The notes below the pieces were generated by a model. That model was not told the DNA's origin. It did not search any database and saw nothing but the letters and a program-made list of their open reading frames with translations. Shown piece after piece: positions 32,583 through 43,799 of a DNA stretch of 64,000 nt. A program made the position numbers and the translations under genes. How positions within the stretch are numbered: the first letter of the stretch is position 1; each line of letters begins with the position of its first letter. This DNA comes from Rhodosporidiobolus odoratus (taxonomy: Eukaryota > Basidiomycota > Microbotryomycetes > Sporidiobolales > Sporidiobolaceae). Location: contig JAOANU010000019.1 of the NCBI GenBank assembly GCA_034387635.1, forward strand, positions 62,001-126,000, given 5' to 3'.

Positions 32583-33969
32583 CCGTTCTCGATGTTTTAG
32601 GGGTTAGGGATTATGAAAAGGCAGCTTCAAGAAAAAGAAAAGAAAAAGTCGTTTTTCTCCCTGGCCGCGCCTTCGCCAGCTCGTGCAAGCCGCGTGACTT
32701 TGGCATCTCGCTATTTCAGGTCGAGCTTGGCTAGGCCGAAGGAAGTTGTCGGGCGAGCCCTGCAAGTTCTCTTTTCCCTCTCTAGCTGAAGGTCTCTTAC
32801 CTGCGTCTGGTCATGGACGCCATGCTTCCTGCAGGAAATAGGCGTGCACAGTCGATGCTACCTGCTTCGAGGTCTGAGCCGCTCACCTGGCGGCAGATGA
32901 GCCAAAGGCATGGCCTTGTCCGTGTTGGTATCGCTGACAACTGGCTGGCCCCTGTGCCTTACACCCGCACACCCTCTACCCTGACCAGTTTCGGTGGTCA
33001 TGAATTTCGCGATCATGTTACGGGAACGTTGCCTCTTTTTGTACTTTTCCTTCTCCCGACCATCCTGTGCCCTCCGATCCTTGCGGCTCATGCGGCCCCA
33101 GCCATGCCTCGCCGTGCTCTTTATGTTTTCCTCTACGTGCACCCCTTCAGGAGGCTCATCAGAACAGTGCTAGTCGAAGTCCCTCATTCTGGCCCTGAGA
33201 AGAGACTCGACCGTCTTTTTCGCCTTCCTGTGGCCATATTACTCGCCGGTTGACATGCTCCACTGCTGCCTCGGCAGTAGGGACTACCTTGAGGCGCGCT
33301 TACAGGCATCGTAAGCATAGTCAGTGGGTGGAAGAGGGGGAAAGAGCTGACCGCGGCGGACAAGTGAGATTGTGAGTGTAACGGCCGGAGCTGTTGCTTA
33401 TTTGGGTCCTTCCCGGTCAGTCCTGTTGGGTCTTTGGCAGAGGTTTTCTGGTCTCGTACGCTGAACGTAGGCTTGGGTGACCACACTGTAAACTGGACCT
33501 TCCCAAATTGCCTTCTCGGTTTGTGTGCCTCCTTGACTACGCACTCCGTCAGGACATGCAGGCGAGTCGAAGAGCCGAGTGCTCGGGTGGGTAAGTAGGG
33601 TGAGCGAAGCAGTGAAGGATGTGCTCACAGGAGGAGTTGATAGATGCAAGGGAGGCTTTCAAGCCAGGTACAGCACAGAGCTGTCTGAGCTAGGCAACTC
33701 CTGTTCCTTGGTCTATCAGCGGGTATCCCAGTCAAGAAAAGTATGGTACACTGCTGGTAAGAAGCAGGGCCAGGACTCATGGCGGCAACAGGGACAACAC
33801 AGCCAGCAAAATGTGCTTTACTGCCAAGTTGTGTTGATACACCATTCAGCAATGCATGTGAGGTTCCAGCGGTCATCAGACCCCTTGTTGCGCGTACATG
33901 GCGTGGTAGAGGAGTAGGAATACAAGGTGGGGACAGGTGAAAACGTAAAAAAGGGGAGAATAAGGGTAA
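32583..33969. other. Rearranged region between two ribosomal pseudogene fragments
   Basis: About 1.4 kb. No ORF shows a family signature. The longest frame (32,813-33,253, plus, 146 codons) has no motif. No further similarity to RPS6 or RPS13 was found by eye. Confidence 0.5.
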
Positions 33970-34424
33970 AGTAAGTTCCGACTGAAAAAGAGACAGCAAG
34001 CAGACAATGTTGCGTACCCTTGTCGTGACGGTTACGTTCGAGGTGCTTGCGAACCTGAACGGCCTTCTTGATGAGCTGAAGGCGAGAAAAAGGGCAAAGA
34101 GAACCTTGTTAGATTGAGAACCCGAGTCTGCAGATTCCGGAGGACCTTGGGAACTTCAGACTTGCGTGGTACAGGTCTTCCGGAATCTGCACAGTGGAAA
34201 GGCGGTTAAGAAGGAGAGAAGAAGTGGGAAAAGGGTGAAGGGGAAAAAGTGACAAGGTCAGCGTCATGGCAAGGTTACACACATGTGTAGTAGGGTGAAC
34301 TCAGACTCACCTGAGGGGCGAGACCGTTGGTCTTGAGAATACGGAGGATCTTGTTACCCGTGACACTCTTGACCTGGGCAACACCGTGCGAGTCACGGAG
34401 GACGACACCGATCTGACTCGGGGT
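33970..34424 (-). pseudogene. Inverted truncated copy of RPS13 (exons 2-4 with introns)
   Basis: Read on the minus strand, this matches RPS13 from inside exon 2 (CCGAGTCAGATCGG) through intron 2, the 21-nt microexon, the GC-AG intron, exon 4 and about 45-60 bp into the next intron. I see only scattered single-base differences, no more frequent in exons than in introns. The left breakpoint lies near 33,970 in intron 4 sequence and the right one near 34,424 in exon 2. There is no start codon, exon 1 or last exons. Because introns are kept, this is a DNA-level duplication, and clearly a recent one. Confidence 0.92.
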
Positions 34425-36058
34425 TGGCCTTCTCAACTGGGTTTTCTTCGAATGACCGGGAACAGGCCGCTGCCGACCGCATGCCCTGACACTCAGGTGG
34501 CAGAACGGACAATCAGCGGAACAGGTGAGAGTGCTTGGAGCTCAGCCTGTGAGCTTTGAACAGTTTGTGACTTCACCTTAACAAGAGAGCATGTTTGCTC
34601 CTTGGTGTGTACTTGCGCAGGTGGCGGGTTCCACGCCACAGTGAGTATGTTACTTAAGCTACCTGGCATGGGCCCTCCCTGTGACTTCAGTAAGTGCCAA
34701 TTGTATTGTCAGGCGTCATTGTTGCGTTTTGTACACACCACGGTCAAGATCCTACGGAACATGTATGTACCACATTGGCTAGCTTGACTGCTCGCTAGAC
34801 CGAGCACCTTGGGAGTGCATGAGATCAGTCCAATGATCTGCTCTACCAAAGCTCAGCCTGTATATCAAACACAACAGTGACTTTTTCCTCGTCCTCCGAG
34901 TACCTCGTCCGCCCAACTGCACATATATATGTGTTTAGGGGTGACTGGGATGGCAAGATAGGTTTCAGCAGCAAATGGGAGAAGGCTGGTAGATCAGTGC
35001 CACCACAGAGCGGATGACCCACCAGCAGGAGAGGAGAAATCCGCAGGGGTAAGTCTGTGCATATGGCGACGACGCACCCAGGATTCCTATGGCGGATCAA
35101 CGAGACTCACTGGAGCCAGTGAGCATATGAAGCAGATCACATAAGCCTCGAGCAAGGAGAGTTTCGCACGAGATCCCGGGAGAAAAGCCCACTGGAAGAA
35201 AAGCCAGGGATTCGCAATTTCCCGATGTTGCCAGGCTGAGCCAAGCCAGTACAAAGCGAGCACCAACCATGGTACCATGGTCCCGTGGCTCGTACACGTA
35301 CCCTGAATGAGCAGAAAAAAGGTCAGAACAGGTGAGGCCGGTGAGGCCGGTGAGGCTGTCTGAGTATTCTTTGTCGAGCCGGATGTCGAGCCGAAGTAGA
35401 CTCTGCCTGGCTGCTCGTTGTACATAGAAGCAGTCCTGCAGCTAGCTCTGTCAAGTCCGATCATTCGATAGTGTTTGCCGTTGTCGCTTCGCGGACCGGT
35501 CTGATTCGTCCTCGATCACTCCTCCTGCTTCTCTTGTTTGGCCTGTACAAGCCTGCATCTGCTTCGCGGACTTTATCTGTCTACTCGCTCCGCCTTCCTG
35601 CCTGCCTCTCAGCGACTACACCCAGGTGAGCCTTCCGCCTTCGTCCAACCCCCGCTCGCTCATACCCACTCCTATCTCCGCTGATAGTGCGTGATCAACT
35701 TGCCGGAGGACATAGACTGACAGTCAGCCTTGCCCACATACACTACCGGCCTGTTCGACCGCTGTACACGTACCCGGTCGCCTGTTGTCACTCTCGTCCC
35801 TGATTGTCTCGACTCTTCTCATCAATTCGACTCAGCCACCCCCTTCCCCTACTCTCTTTTCCTCAACTATTATCACGCCGACGCATACAAGATGAACTGC
35901 TAAGCAATCACCGACCACACGCCATCGTCCGCTTGACCAACTCGACTTGACCGCCCTTTCCCTGCCCGCCACTCCCGCCCATTCCCGACTCGACCGCTTA
36001 CGTTCACCTTCGCGTCTTCCTTACCGCCTCAACCCACCCCGACTGCACGGCCTAAAGG
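34425..36058. other. Gene-poor stretch and MUB1 5' region
   Basis: 34,425-35,470 has no supported gene. It holds a tRNA-like relic (34,786-34,858, minus) and a threefold GGTGAGGCC-type tandem repeat near 35,330-35,355. 35,470-36,058 is pyrimidine-rich and probably the promoter and 5' leader of MUB1. Confidence 0.5.
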
Positions 36059-38846
36059 ATGCGAGAAAGCAACTTTCACTTCCCGGGCTACAACCGCGCT
36101 TCAGTTTGTGTCTCGAGTGGGTTATATGACCGAAGAGGTGCGTCAACTCATTTTACCTCTGCCTTGACTCGACCCGAACGCATACTGCGCGGCTGCGTCT
36201 ACTTGGAACTGGCCTGTCGACTTGCCAAGTCACCTGTCGGGAAACAGCAAGCGACGCCGCTTACGGCATGAGTCGTCCGCGGGGCCTGCTGGGCATCGTC
36301 TTCTCTACCAAACCCGTCCTGCTGCACACAAACACTCATGCATTCCTGGCGCACAGCTCTCGATGCTCCGACCGCCACCCTTCCGCTGGTCAACTCTCTC
36401 CATCACCTTGCCAATCTGACCGCCACTTATCCCCGGATTCGCGAAATTCTTGCTGGCGATGGCGGACTCGAACGTCTCATTCGGATTCTCAAATATTGTG
36501 GTGCAGGAGGTCCTGCAGCACAGCAGACGCCGACGACGCTGGCAGAGATGAAGGGCCAGGAGAATGGTCAGATGAGTCGGAGAGCAAGGAAGGCGCCATT
36601 CAAGGCGTTCTCCCAGTACGACTTGCTGCCGACGCTGCAGGACATCAAGGATGTCAAGGAGGCGGACGTCGACGGACTGCTGCGCGCGATGGCCAAGACT
36701 GGGGGTTTCCGCGACTCTGTGCCGCCCGCTTTAAGCCTCCCTCCATCTTCCCGAAACCGCAACCTCCTCTACACCTATACCCTCGCCTTTCAGTGCGTCG
36801 TCAACATCGGGGTTCGAGGCTCGGAGGAGATCAGGACGAGGGTAGTCGAGGCTGGCGCGTTGGACGTGGTGGTCTACGTTCTGGAGCGATACCTCGAAGA
36901 GGTTGAACGGAAGCGGGTGAAGAACCTTTTCGAGTGGCAGAAGAGGGAGAAGGAGCGAGCGAGTTTGAAGGAGCTCGAAGGTCGGACAGTCGTGGAGCAC
37001 ATCGAAGGACGAGGGCAGGCCATGGAGGAGGATCCGACCGTGGTGATCGTTCCGGACTCGTCTCTCCCTACCTCCTCCGTTTCCACTTCCGTCCCTCCAC
37101 TGTCGTCTGTCCCTCCATCGCCTTCCGCCGCTCCTCACGCTATCTCTGCCCTTGCCACCACGACGGTCGCCGCACGACCCCTCCTCACCCATCTCAACAT
37201 CGTCGCAGCTTCGTCCTCTGCCGGCGCCGGCGGTCTTACCCCTCCATCCCGTGTACAGACGCCAGACACCGTCGTTTCGATGGACGAGGCGGCTAGTCTT
37301 ACCGGTGACGACGAGGCCAGCGGACAAGAAGGCGACGAGGAGATGCTTCCGGTTTCCGGTCCTTCCTCGGCAACGGTCTCTGTCTCGCCGTCTCGGGCGC
37401 GAACTGTCATCACCGGTAGCGTCAAACCGGACACAGGTGCCGAGTTGACGGCGCCGGACGCGATGGACGTCGACAGCGCCGACGAGCGAACAGCGGGTGA
37501 GCAGACTGACTCGAGGGCTTCGAGTGATAGGGAAGGCGAGGAGATGGCGCCTCGACGAACGCCTCGACCGCCGCGACCGCCGCGACCGCACGCCCGCTCG
37601 CTTCCCCGTTCTTCTGCTGCGCCCATCGACTCTCCTTCTCCGCCCCTTCCCGCCTCTATCCCCTCTGCTTCAACCGCTGTTCCACCCTCCGCTTCCACCA
37701 GTACTGCCACCCCAATGCAAGACCCGCATCCTCTGCAGTTCCGAGACGAAGATGTCCTTATGTCCCTTCAGCTACTCGCCTACCTTTCGAAATATCCCAA
37801 CGTCCGCAGCGTATTCCACGCTCCTTCCCCCGCCTGCACATCGACATGCCTTCCTCCCATGTCTGCATCGTCGTCTTCATCCTCGTCCTCCTCTTCGGCC
37901 CATCGGCGACCGAGCCCTCCTTGCAACGTCTTCTCCCTCGTCGAATTATTCACCTACCGCGCGTCGTCCGCCGACCCGTTCACCCCTCCGTACCCTTCAG
38001 AGATTCAGTTCTGGGCAGGTGTCATCATGCGGAACGCGTGCAGGAAAGACGAGGAGATAGGCGGGATCAGGCAGTGCGCCAACATGGCTTGCGGAAAGTG
38101 GGAAGGCTTCGCAAGGGAGTTCGCCAAGTGCAGGAGGTGCAGGAGGGCAAAGTACTGCTCCAAGATTGTGCGTTTCTTCTGCTCTTCCCTTTCCTTTCTC
38201 TCAAAATGCGCTGACCCTTCTCTTTCTGATGTCTTTACAGTGCCAATCCGAAGCGTGGAACAACGGTCACCGATACTGGTGTCACAAAGTCACCGCTCGC
38301 AAGCGCGACGGACGAGAAGTTGTCGCTACCGACGCTGCCGCTGCGGTAGATTCCGTCCCCACCTCAGGCGCAGAAGGCGCCGCTACCCCTACCGGCGATG
38401 CCCCACTTCGTCGTGCTCACTCCCACTCTCGCCACCACGGCGAAAGGGCCCACCGTCACTCTCGTCGCCAAAATGGTGCGGACGAGGACGAAGAAGCGGA
38501 AGAGGAGGATCTTCCGCCCCCGCCTGCGCCGATCATCCCGACGTTATCCGATGCCACCCCTCGTGCCACTCAGCGACCTTTGCCCATTCGGGTTGGGGGC
38601 ATAGATGGCACTGCTACCCCTCCTCCTCCGCCTGCTCCGATCGGCGCGCGAGGTGGACGAGGCGGCGCAGCGGGTTTGGCGGGTGGGGTTGCCGTTGCTG
38701 GGGAAGAAGATGGCATGTTCGCCGTAGGCGGGTGGGGCGTCGAAGGTGGCATGGTTGATGGGGAACAGGTGGCTAGGGAAATGGTGCTTGGCATGGGCGG
38801 TATTGCGGGATTGGGCGGGATGGAGGATGAAGAGTGGGAGGTGTGA
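36059..38846 (+). CDS. MUB1: MYND-finger ubiquitination adaptor Mub1/SamB
   Basis: In yeast Mub1 partners the ubiquitin ligase Ubr2 to degrade the proteasome regulator Rpn4; the Aspergillus homologue SamB affects growth and development. Exon 1 begins MRESNFHFPGYNRASVCVSS and ends GLYDRR. It is spliced (AGAG|GTGCGT ... GGCGCACAG) to ALDAPTATLPLVNSLHHLAN, matching the yeast junction YDRRALD. The armadillo-like N-terminal region follows (REILAGDGGLERLIRILKYC, YTLAFQCVVNIGVRGSEEIR, GALDVVVYVLERYLEEVE), then a long Ser/Pro-rich linker and a conserved block DEDVLMSLQLLAYLSKYPNV. The MYND finger is split by an intron at 38,167: CANMACGKWEGFAREFAKCR, RAKYCSKI, then CQSEAWNNGHRYWCHK. The Gly-rich tail ends at 38,846. 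The alternative start at the in-frame ATG inside exon 2 would lose the conserved N-terminus. Confidence 0.92.
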
Positions 38847-39413
38847 GGGTTCCTACTGCTTGAGGTGCTTCCGACTTCCCTTGATCGACCTTACTCTACC
38901 TACAACTACTCTCGTTCTCGTCTCGCCTCGCCTCGGTCGCCTTCGATGTTGTCGTCTTCTCACCTCGCTCGGCATCTCGTTTTGCCTCTACCTCCTAATC
39001 GCTCTTCTTCTCTTCGCGCGCCTAAATCGTCTCACTACGCAGCTTTGCCGCCTTCTTCTTTTCTTCTAAATTTTCTCTGTGCGAGATTCGGGTTACATTG
39101 ACTGTTTCTACCCCGGCTGTTCTTACTCCCTCTCTCTTTCCTCTTGTCTCTTTCCTCTTCTTCTCGCCTGTTCCTCCGTTCTTGTTTTCGTCCTGTTGTT
39201 CTTCCTTGCACACTCATTCACGCTCTTGCAAAGTACTGTCCTCTCCTCGCTGCGTACGCGGCGACCGGAATGAGAAGGAGGATTGAAAGGAAATTCAGCG
39301 CGACGCCCCGCTACAACCAATTTCTGTCAGACCCACCTGTCATCAATGGTCTTGCGGACAGCCCTGGCGATGCCGACGTCCCATCCTTCGATCTTGTCCA
39401 GCAAAGCCCGCAT
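38847..39413. other. Convergent gap between two MYND genes
   Basis: Pyrimidine-rich sequence on the plus strand, probably the MUB1 3' UTR. No supported gene or repeat. Confidence 0.5.
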
Positions 39414-40290
39414 CTAGCTGCGACCACGCCTCACCCACTGCGCCGTCTCACCCGGGAGGTTGGATAGCTGCAATCGAGGCTGAACGAGATAGCCTTGTGT
39501 ACTAGCAAGGTGTACGAGAGCACGTGCCACCAGGACTTGATGCAGTAATTCGACAAAGTCCTTGTGGGTAAGAACGGAAAGACAAGCGAAGTAAGCGCTC
39601 TGATGGCGGAAGGTCGATCACTTCTTGATGGCGCACGTTGAGGACCTGGGATACGGGAACCGATATGGCCCAGATCGATTTGAGCAGATGGCTTGACTGA
39701 GCGTGCGACGTGGCGGAGAAGCTTAGATGGAGGCAAAGACGGGTTATGCAGAGTGCCGCTGCGACCCGCAGTGGATGCCACGGACTTTCACCCAAGCACG
39801 ACTTATCGAGTACGTACTGTATTCGTACGCAACAGCAAGAGACCGAGACCAAAAATAGGAAGTTTGAATCAGAAAGCAGATTGAGAAAGGCGCACATGAA
39901 GAACCGATTTTTCTAGTTCACACGTTCACACCTCAGGTTCTGTGTCAAACCTTTTGCAACTGTCGGTTTGACCTGATTCGGGTCCTCCTTCCGCACCAAA
40001 CGACGTGCTTCTTGTGCTTCTTCAGCTGTCAACGGCGGAAACTGAAAGGGGTTGTTCGAGCGGATGCCGCAGACAGTCTTGTGAGTATACCATACCTGTC
40101 CGCACAGATCGTGAGCATGTTCCGTACTGTTGTCTTACGTTAAGACTGGCAGAACTTAGGGGCAAGGGCTCACCAACTTCTGATGTTCCCTTGAGCAGAA
40201 CTGCAGACTCCGAGCCTCGACACACGAAGAGCATTTCTGAATTGTCTCTGTGCCGCATGCCATGCACGGACCCTTGTCGGAAGCGGACAT
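39414..40290 (-). CDS. Small MYND zinc-finger protein
   Basis: Exon 1 starts at 40,290: MSASDKGPCMACGTETIQKC followed by SSCVEARSLQFCSREHQKL. After an intron (GTGAGC...GGACAG) it continues VWYTHKTVCGIRSNNPFQFP and PLTAEEAQEARRLVRKEDPN. Cys and His spacing (CxxC, CxxC, C, H, H, C) fits a complete MYND finger, which usually binds proline-rich peptides. After at least two more introns, whose edges I could not fix, a helical C-terminus reads AYFACLSVLTHKDFVELLHQ, VLVARALVHLASTQGYLVQP and ends GRS at 39,414. Expected size is 200-230 residues. Stand-alone MYND proteins of this sort are numerous and uncharacterised in basidiomycete yeasts. It converges on MUB1, also a MYND protein, but the two are not close homologues outside the finger. 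Confidence 0.72.
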
Positions 40291-41484
40291 AGTTGGCAAG
40301 GGCGCGGGGTCAGCCTGCACGTGCGGAACTGGCGAGGGAGGGTGTATGTGAGTGTGCGAAGTGGAAAACCAGTTGTAACGGCGTGGCGGCTGAAGCTAAA
40401 GAGAAGGCGAAGCTGCGGTGTGTGATGAGTGTCAGTGCGCTACTCGGCACGTTACTGTAGGACGGCGAGGCACGAAAAGTCACGAAATATCAACCACAAG
40501 CAATCGCGAATTGAAGGAGAGGAGAAAGCCGCAACGGCGATAGACGTTTGCGGAAAGTACTAAGATGATAATGAGTGAGCCGTCTCTCCAATCTAGCGCG
40601 GCTCAGTGTGCCTTCAAACGAGAGCGAGGACGTGAAGCGAAGCAACAACCTCGCCCTGGCTTCTGCCGCTTGATCTCCGCGTCGATCTACGCTGACGCCC
40701 GCAAGGGTGGGCTGCATGAGCTGACATATACCCTTACTGATCACTGCTGCCTGTCCGACACCTTTGAAACACCGACCTTAGCTGTGCGCCAATGCAGCGA
40801 GTCTTACCGAGTGTGGTTTCCACAGTCCGGCCAGCGTTCCACTTCACTTCAGGATGCCGCAGGAGTCGTGCACGCTGACAAGCCGTCACAGGCAGACGGT
40901 GGCACACGACGGCGGTTTTCTCGGTAAGTACGCGCCAATTCACTCCCGCTCTGTCGCTGTACATGCTGACAGCCTGCATCTCCAGGCGAGACTCTGCGTG
41001 CGCACGCCTGCGGATGCTTCGGGTCCAGCTCGCGACCAGGATGCAGCGAGCTCCCGGCTTTTCCCTGCTGCTTAGCCTCACCCCCAAGCTGCGACCTTGT
41101 GCTAGCCATGAGATTTAGACACTGTACACCTTGCCTATCGTACGCTGGTCAGATGGGGGACAGAAAAAGCCGCGAGGCAAACCAAGTCGCTGCTTCTCCC
41201 CCGCTACTCGCTTGTTTGGCGGAGATTGTCGATTTGCTGATACGTGGTGTGGGATCATGGCCGCATCTGACTAGCTTGTCCTAGTACAACGAGTAATAAT
41301 CAGGTCACGATGGCGAGAAAGTCGGGGAACTGCGAAGACCGAGTCGTCGGACGTTCGACGTGCGTCTCCTTCCTTCCTTCTTCTTCTCTTCTTTCCCTTG
41401 TGAGACATCCTGACTCCTTTCAGCTCTCCTCAGATCAGACTTACAGCACCTACAAAGCCCCCCCCTACCTTACATTCCATCACC
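40291..41484. other. Intergenic, 1.2 kb, weak gene candidate only
   Basis: A plus-strand frame from 40,854 (MPQESCTLTSRHRQTV) could splice at a good donor (GTAAGT, 40,925) to a frame ending at 41,117. This would give about 70 residues without any motif. The rest looks like promoter sequence for the flanking genes. Confidence 0.4.
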
Positions 41485-42326
41485 ATGCACGTCTTCTCCT
41501 TCCTCTTCGCTCTTCTACCACTCGCTCTCGCTCTTCCCGCCTCGCGCCCTCGTCCTCCTGTCAGGACCTGCTCGCTCAACCTCAATCGCACAATCTCGAC
41601 GATGATCCGTCGCTCTATCAAGGATAGGAGGAGCGGAAGGACGCCTACGGTCAAGCGTGGTCGTCCCTTCGGTGCCAACGTCGTACGCCACCTTTCTCCT
41701 TTCTCGCCCTTCCCTTCGAAGTCAGTCTGAGCATTCTGCTCCTTCAGACAACCATCCCAGCCATCCATAAACCTCGTGCATACTGGAAGGGTACTGCCGC
41801 CGGTCATGGCGGTCACCGGTTCACTTCAAGATCCAGCTCGCTCCTCTCTTTCGCGACTGCCTCGCTACGGGAGTGCGCCGATACTTAACCTTTCGTGCTC
41901 AGAGGCTCGCTAGAAGGCCTGCCTTCTGCATTTCCGGAGCAGGTGCGGGCGCCAATTTGACCGAGATTAGCTTCGTCAACTGCAACTTCTCCCGCTTCGC
42001 TCGAGTGTTTTCTCCCTCGCTCTTCCATCTCATCTCGCTACTGACTTCGCTCCGTGTCGCTCTTCTTCCCGCAGACTTACCGTCTTGAGCAGTGGAATAT
42101 CACCTGTGAGCGCTGTCAAACCGGTTTCGGCGGTGAATGCGAGTTCTCCCCCGGCACTTCAGGCGGGAACCGCGGCAAATGCGCCACTCCTTCCATCTCC
42201 TTCGGCGAGAGCATCGACCTCAAGAAGTGCGAGAGCTTCAACAGACCTTCGAGGGGTCCGCCTCAGCTTTTCTCGCTTGGGGTGTTTGAACCCCCTCCGG
42301 GTGGGTGTGGGTGCAGCGCTGCTTGA
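41485..42326 (+). CDS. Putative secreted cysteine-containing protein (structure unresolved)
   Basis: The frame opens with a good signal peptide, MHVFSFLFALLPLALALP. A later exon (from about 42,075) reads QTYRLEQWNITCERCQTGFG, GECEFSPGTSGGNRGKCATP and SISFGESIDLKKCESFNRPS, with six cysteines and an N-glycosylation sequon. Between them, ANLTEISFVNCNF near 41,945-41,985 also looks coding. I could not join these parts in one frame with convincing splice sites: one frame after the signal peptide (CQDLLAQPQSHNLDDDPSLY) is stopped by TAG. The gene may have unusual introns or may be degenerate. No enzyme family recognised. Confidence 0.4.
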
Positions 42327-42673
42327 TGGGTCTTCTCGCTCGCTTCATTTCCTCTCTCTACATCTGTACAGATAGACTCTCGTTGAGCATGCTGTTTAAC
42401 GCCCTTATCGCCTGAGCGTTCCTTTCCGCTTGTAGCGAGACGAAATCTTTCGAAAGCAGGAACCGCAAGCCCGACTTCCACGACCCTGGCCGGACAGTTC
42501 GGACGATGATGACTCAGGAGGTAGCGAAGAACAAACTGTTACAACAGGATAACAACGTACTGCTTCAACAAGCCCACCCTTTGACTTTCTCATTCAACCC
42601 TTTCACCTCTTGCTCTTCCAGAACTCAGCCCGTCTCGACCAGCGAGAGGCGCCACACGTACCGACAGTTGAAA
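42327..42673. other. Convergent intergenic gap
   Basis: About 350 bp between the secreted-protein candidate and the minus-strand gene ending at 42,674. Nothing recognised. Confidence 0.45.
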
Positions 42674-43417
42674 CTACACCCGTACGAACGGCGGGGTTGA
42701 CATCGCTTGCCGAGGCTGAGTGGAAGACTTCGACGGCTCAAACGGCGGCGAAGGAGGCGGCGAAGGGATGCCATCAAAGTCGGTAATGACGATCGAGGGA
42801 AGACCGACACCTCGCTGAATGGTGATGTCGGGCGCTGAAGGGATACGGAGACGGGGAACTTTGGGTGCACGGAAGGTGAGATTGATCTGGTAGCGGGAGG
42901 AGGAGGGAGGGGGTTTTTCGTAGCCGGGGAGGGGAACGGTGAGGTACCGCGAGACGGGTGGGGCGGGGCGGTCCTATAAGAGATACAGGTCACATGTCGG
43001 GAACCGAATGGAAGGCGACAAGGGGAAGCAGATCGAAGTGAGAGCAAAAGGTGCACAGAAAAGAGAGAAAAAAAAGTCAGACTCGTTTTCCTATGTCGAC
43101 AACAGCATGTCTTTGCCAGCAAAGGCGGGGCTCGGAGGAAACGAATATTGTATGTGGTCGAACGAAAAACGCACCTCGGTGTCCTCTATGCAGATGCTAG
43201 TCATCTCCCACTCGGCATTCCTGTTCCCTTCTTCCCACCCACACGCCGACATCTCCCTTCGACACCGCTTTGTGAACCCTCGATCCTTCATCAAGACCTT
43301 GAGCAGGAGGGATGTATCACTGCGGTGGGCGAGTACGGCGGGCCAAGATCGTAAAGCGAGCAGCGAAGACGGGGCGGGAAAAGTTACGATGACGGTACCG
43401 AAGAGGGGTTGCGCCAT
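42674..43417 (-). CDS. Unrecognised protein, two or more exons
   Basis: One exon (43,417 to about 43,175) reads MAQPLFGTVIVTFPAPSSLL ... MSACGWEEGNRNAEWEMTSI, CIEDTE. A phase-0 splice (GAG|GTGCGT ... TCTTATAG) leads to DRPAPPVSRYLTVPLPGYEK, RYQINLTFRAPKVPRLRIPS and APDITIQRGVGLPSIVITDF, ending VRV at 42,674. The second exon is proline-rich with beta-strand character. I do not recognise the family. The first exon may start further upstream: a TTTTCTAG 3' splice-like site at about 43,470 precedes another open frame (REPVSASLLFSLVCNHGATP). The annotated start is therefore tentative. Confidence 0.5.
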
Positions 43418-43799
43418 GGTTACAAACGAGGGAGAACAGCAGCGAAGCGGAGACCGGCTCGCGCTAGAAAAGGAAAAGAGGAGAAAGGAAAGGAGGAAAG
43501 GACTGCCGAAAGGGAACTTAAGGTGAGCGCTGCCTGAGCGGATTATGGTACAAGGAGAATGAATAGCAGCGAGAACCTCTCAAGAAGGCGAAGAACCCTC
43601 ACCAGATGACCTTTACGAACAGCCCGTCGTGATTCGAACCGTATGACGAGCCCTCGAGGAGCTAAATAAGGCCGGTCCGAAAGCGAAGGCGCGCCTTGAT
43701 GAGGGAATGGCGAGACGGCCCAATACCGAAGGCTACATTAGCCGAGGCGCGGCAGCGTTGAATTACAGCAATCATGACACGCGGTGACGGTGTCACTTT

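Noticed and set aside
33970..34424. Processed (retro-) pseudogene of RPS13
   Set aside because: Introns, including the GC-AG one, are preserved and there is no poly-A tract, so it is a DNA duplication.
35087..35464. 125-codon minus-strand ORF with hydrophobic segments
   Set aside because: Lies in the rearranged region and includes a short tandem repeat (ASPASPASP). The hydrophobic stretches are short and there is no homologue that I recognise.
40854..41117. Two-exon small gene with a GTAAGT donor
   Set aside because: The donor is good, but the ~70-residue product has no hydrophobic core, motif or second line of evidence.
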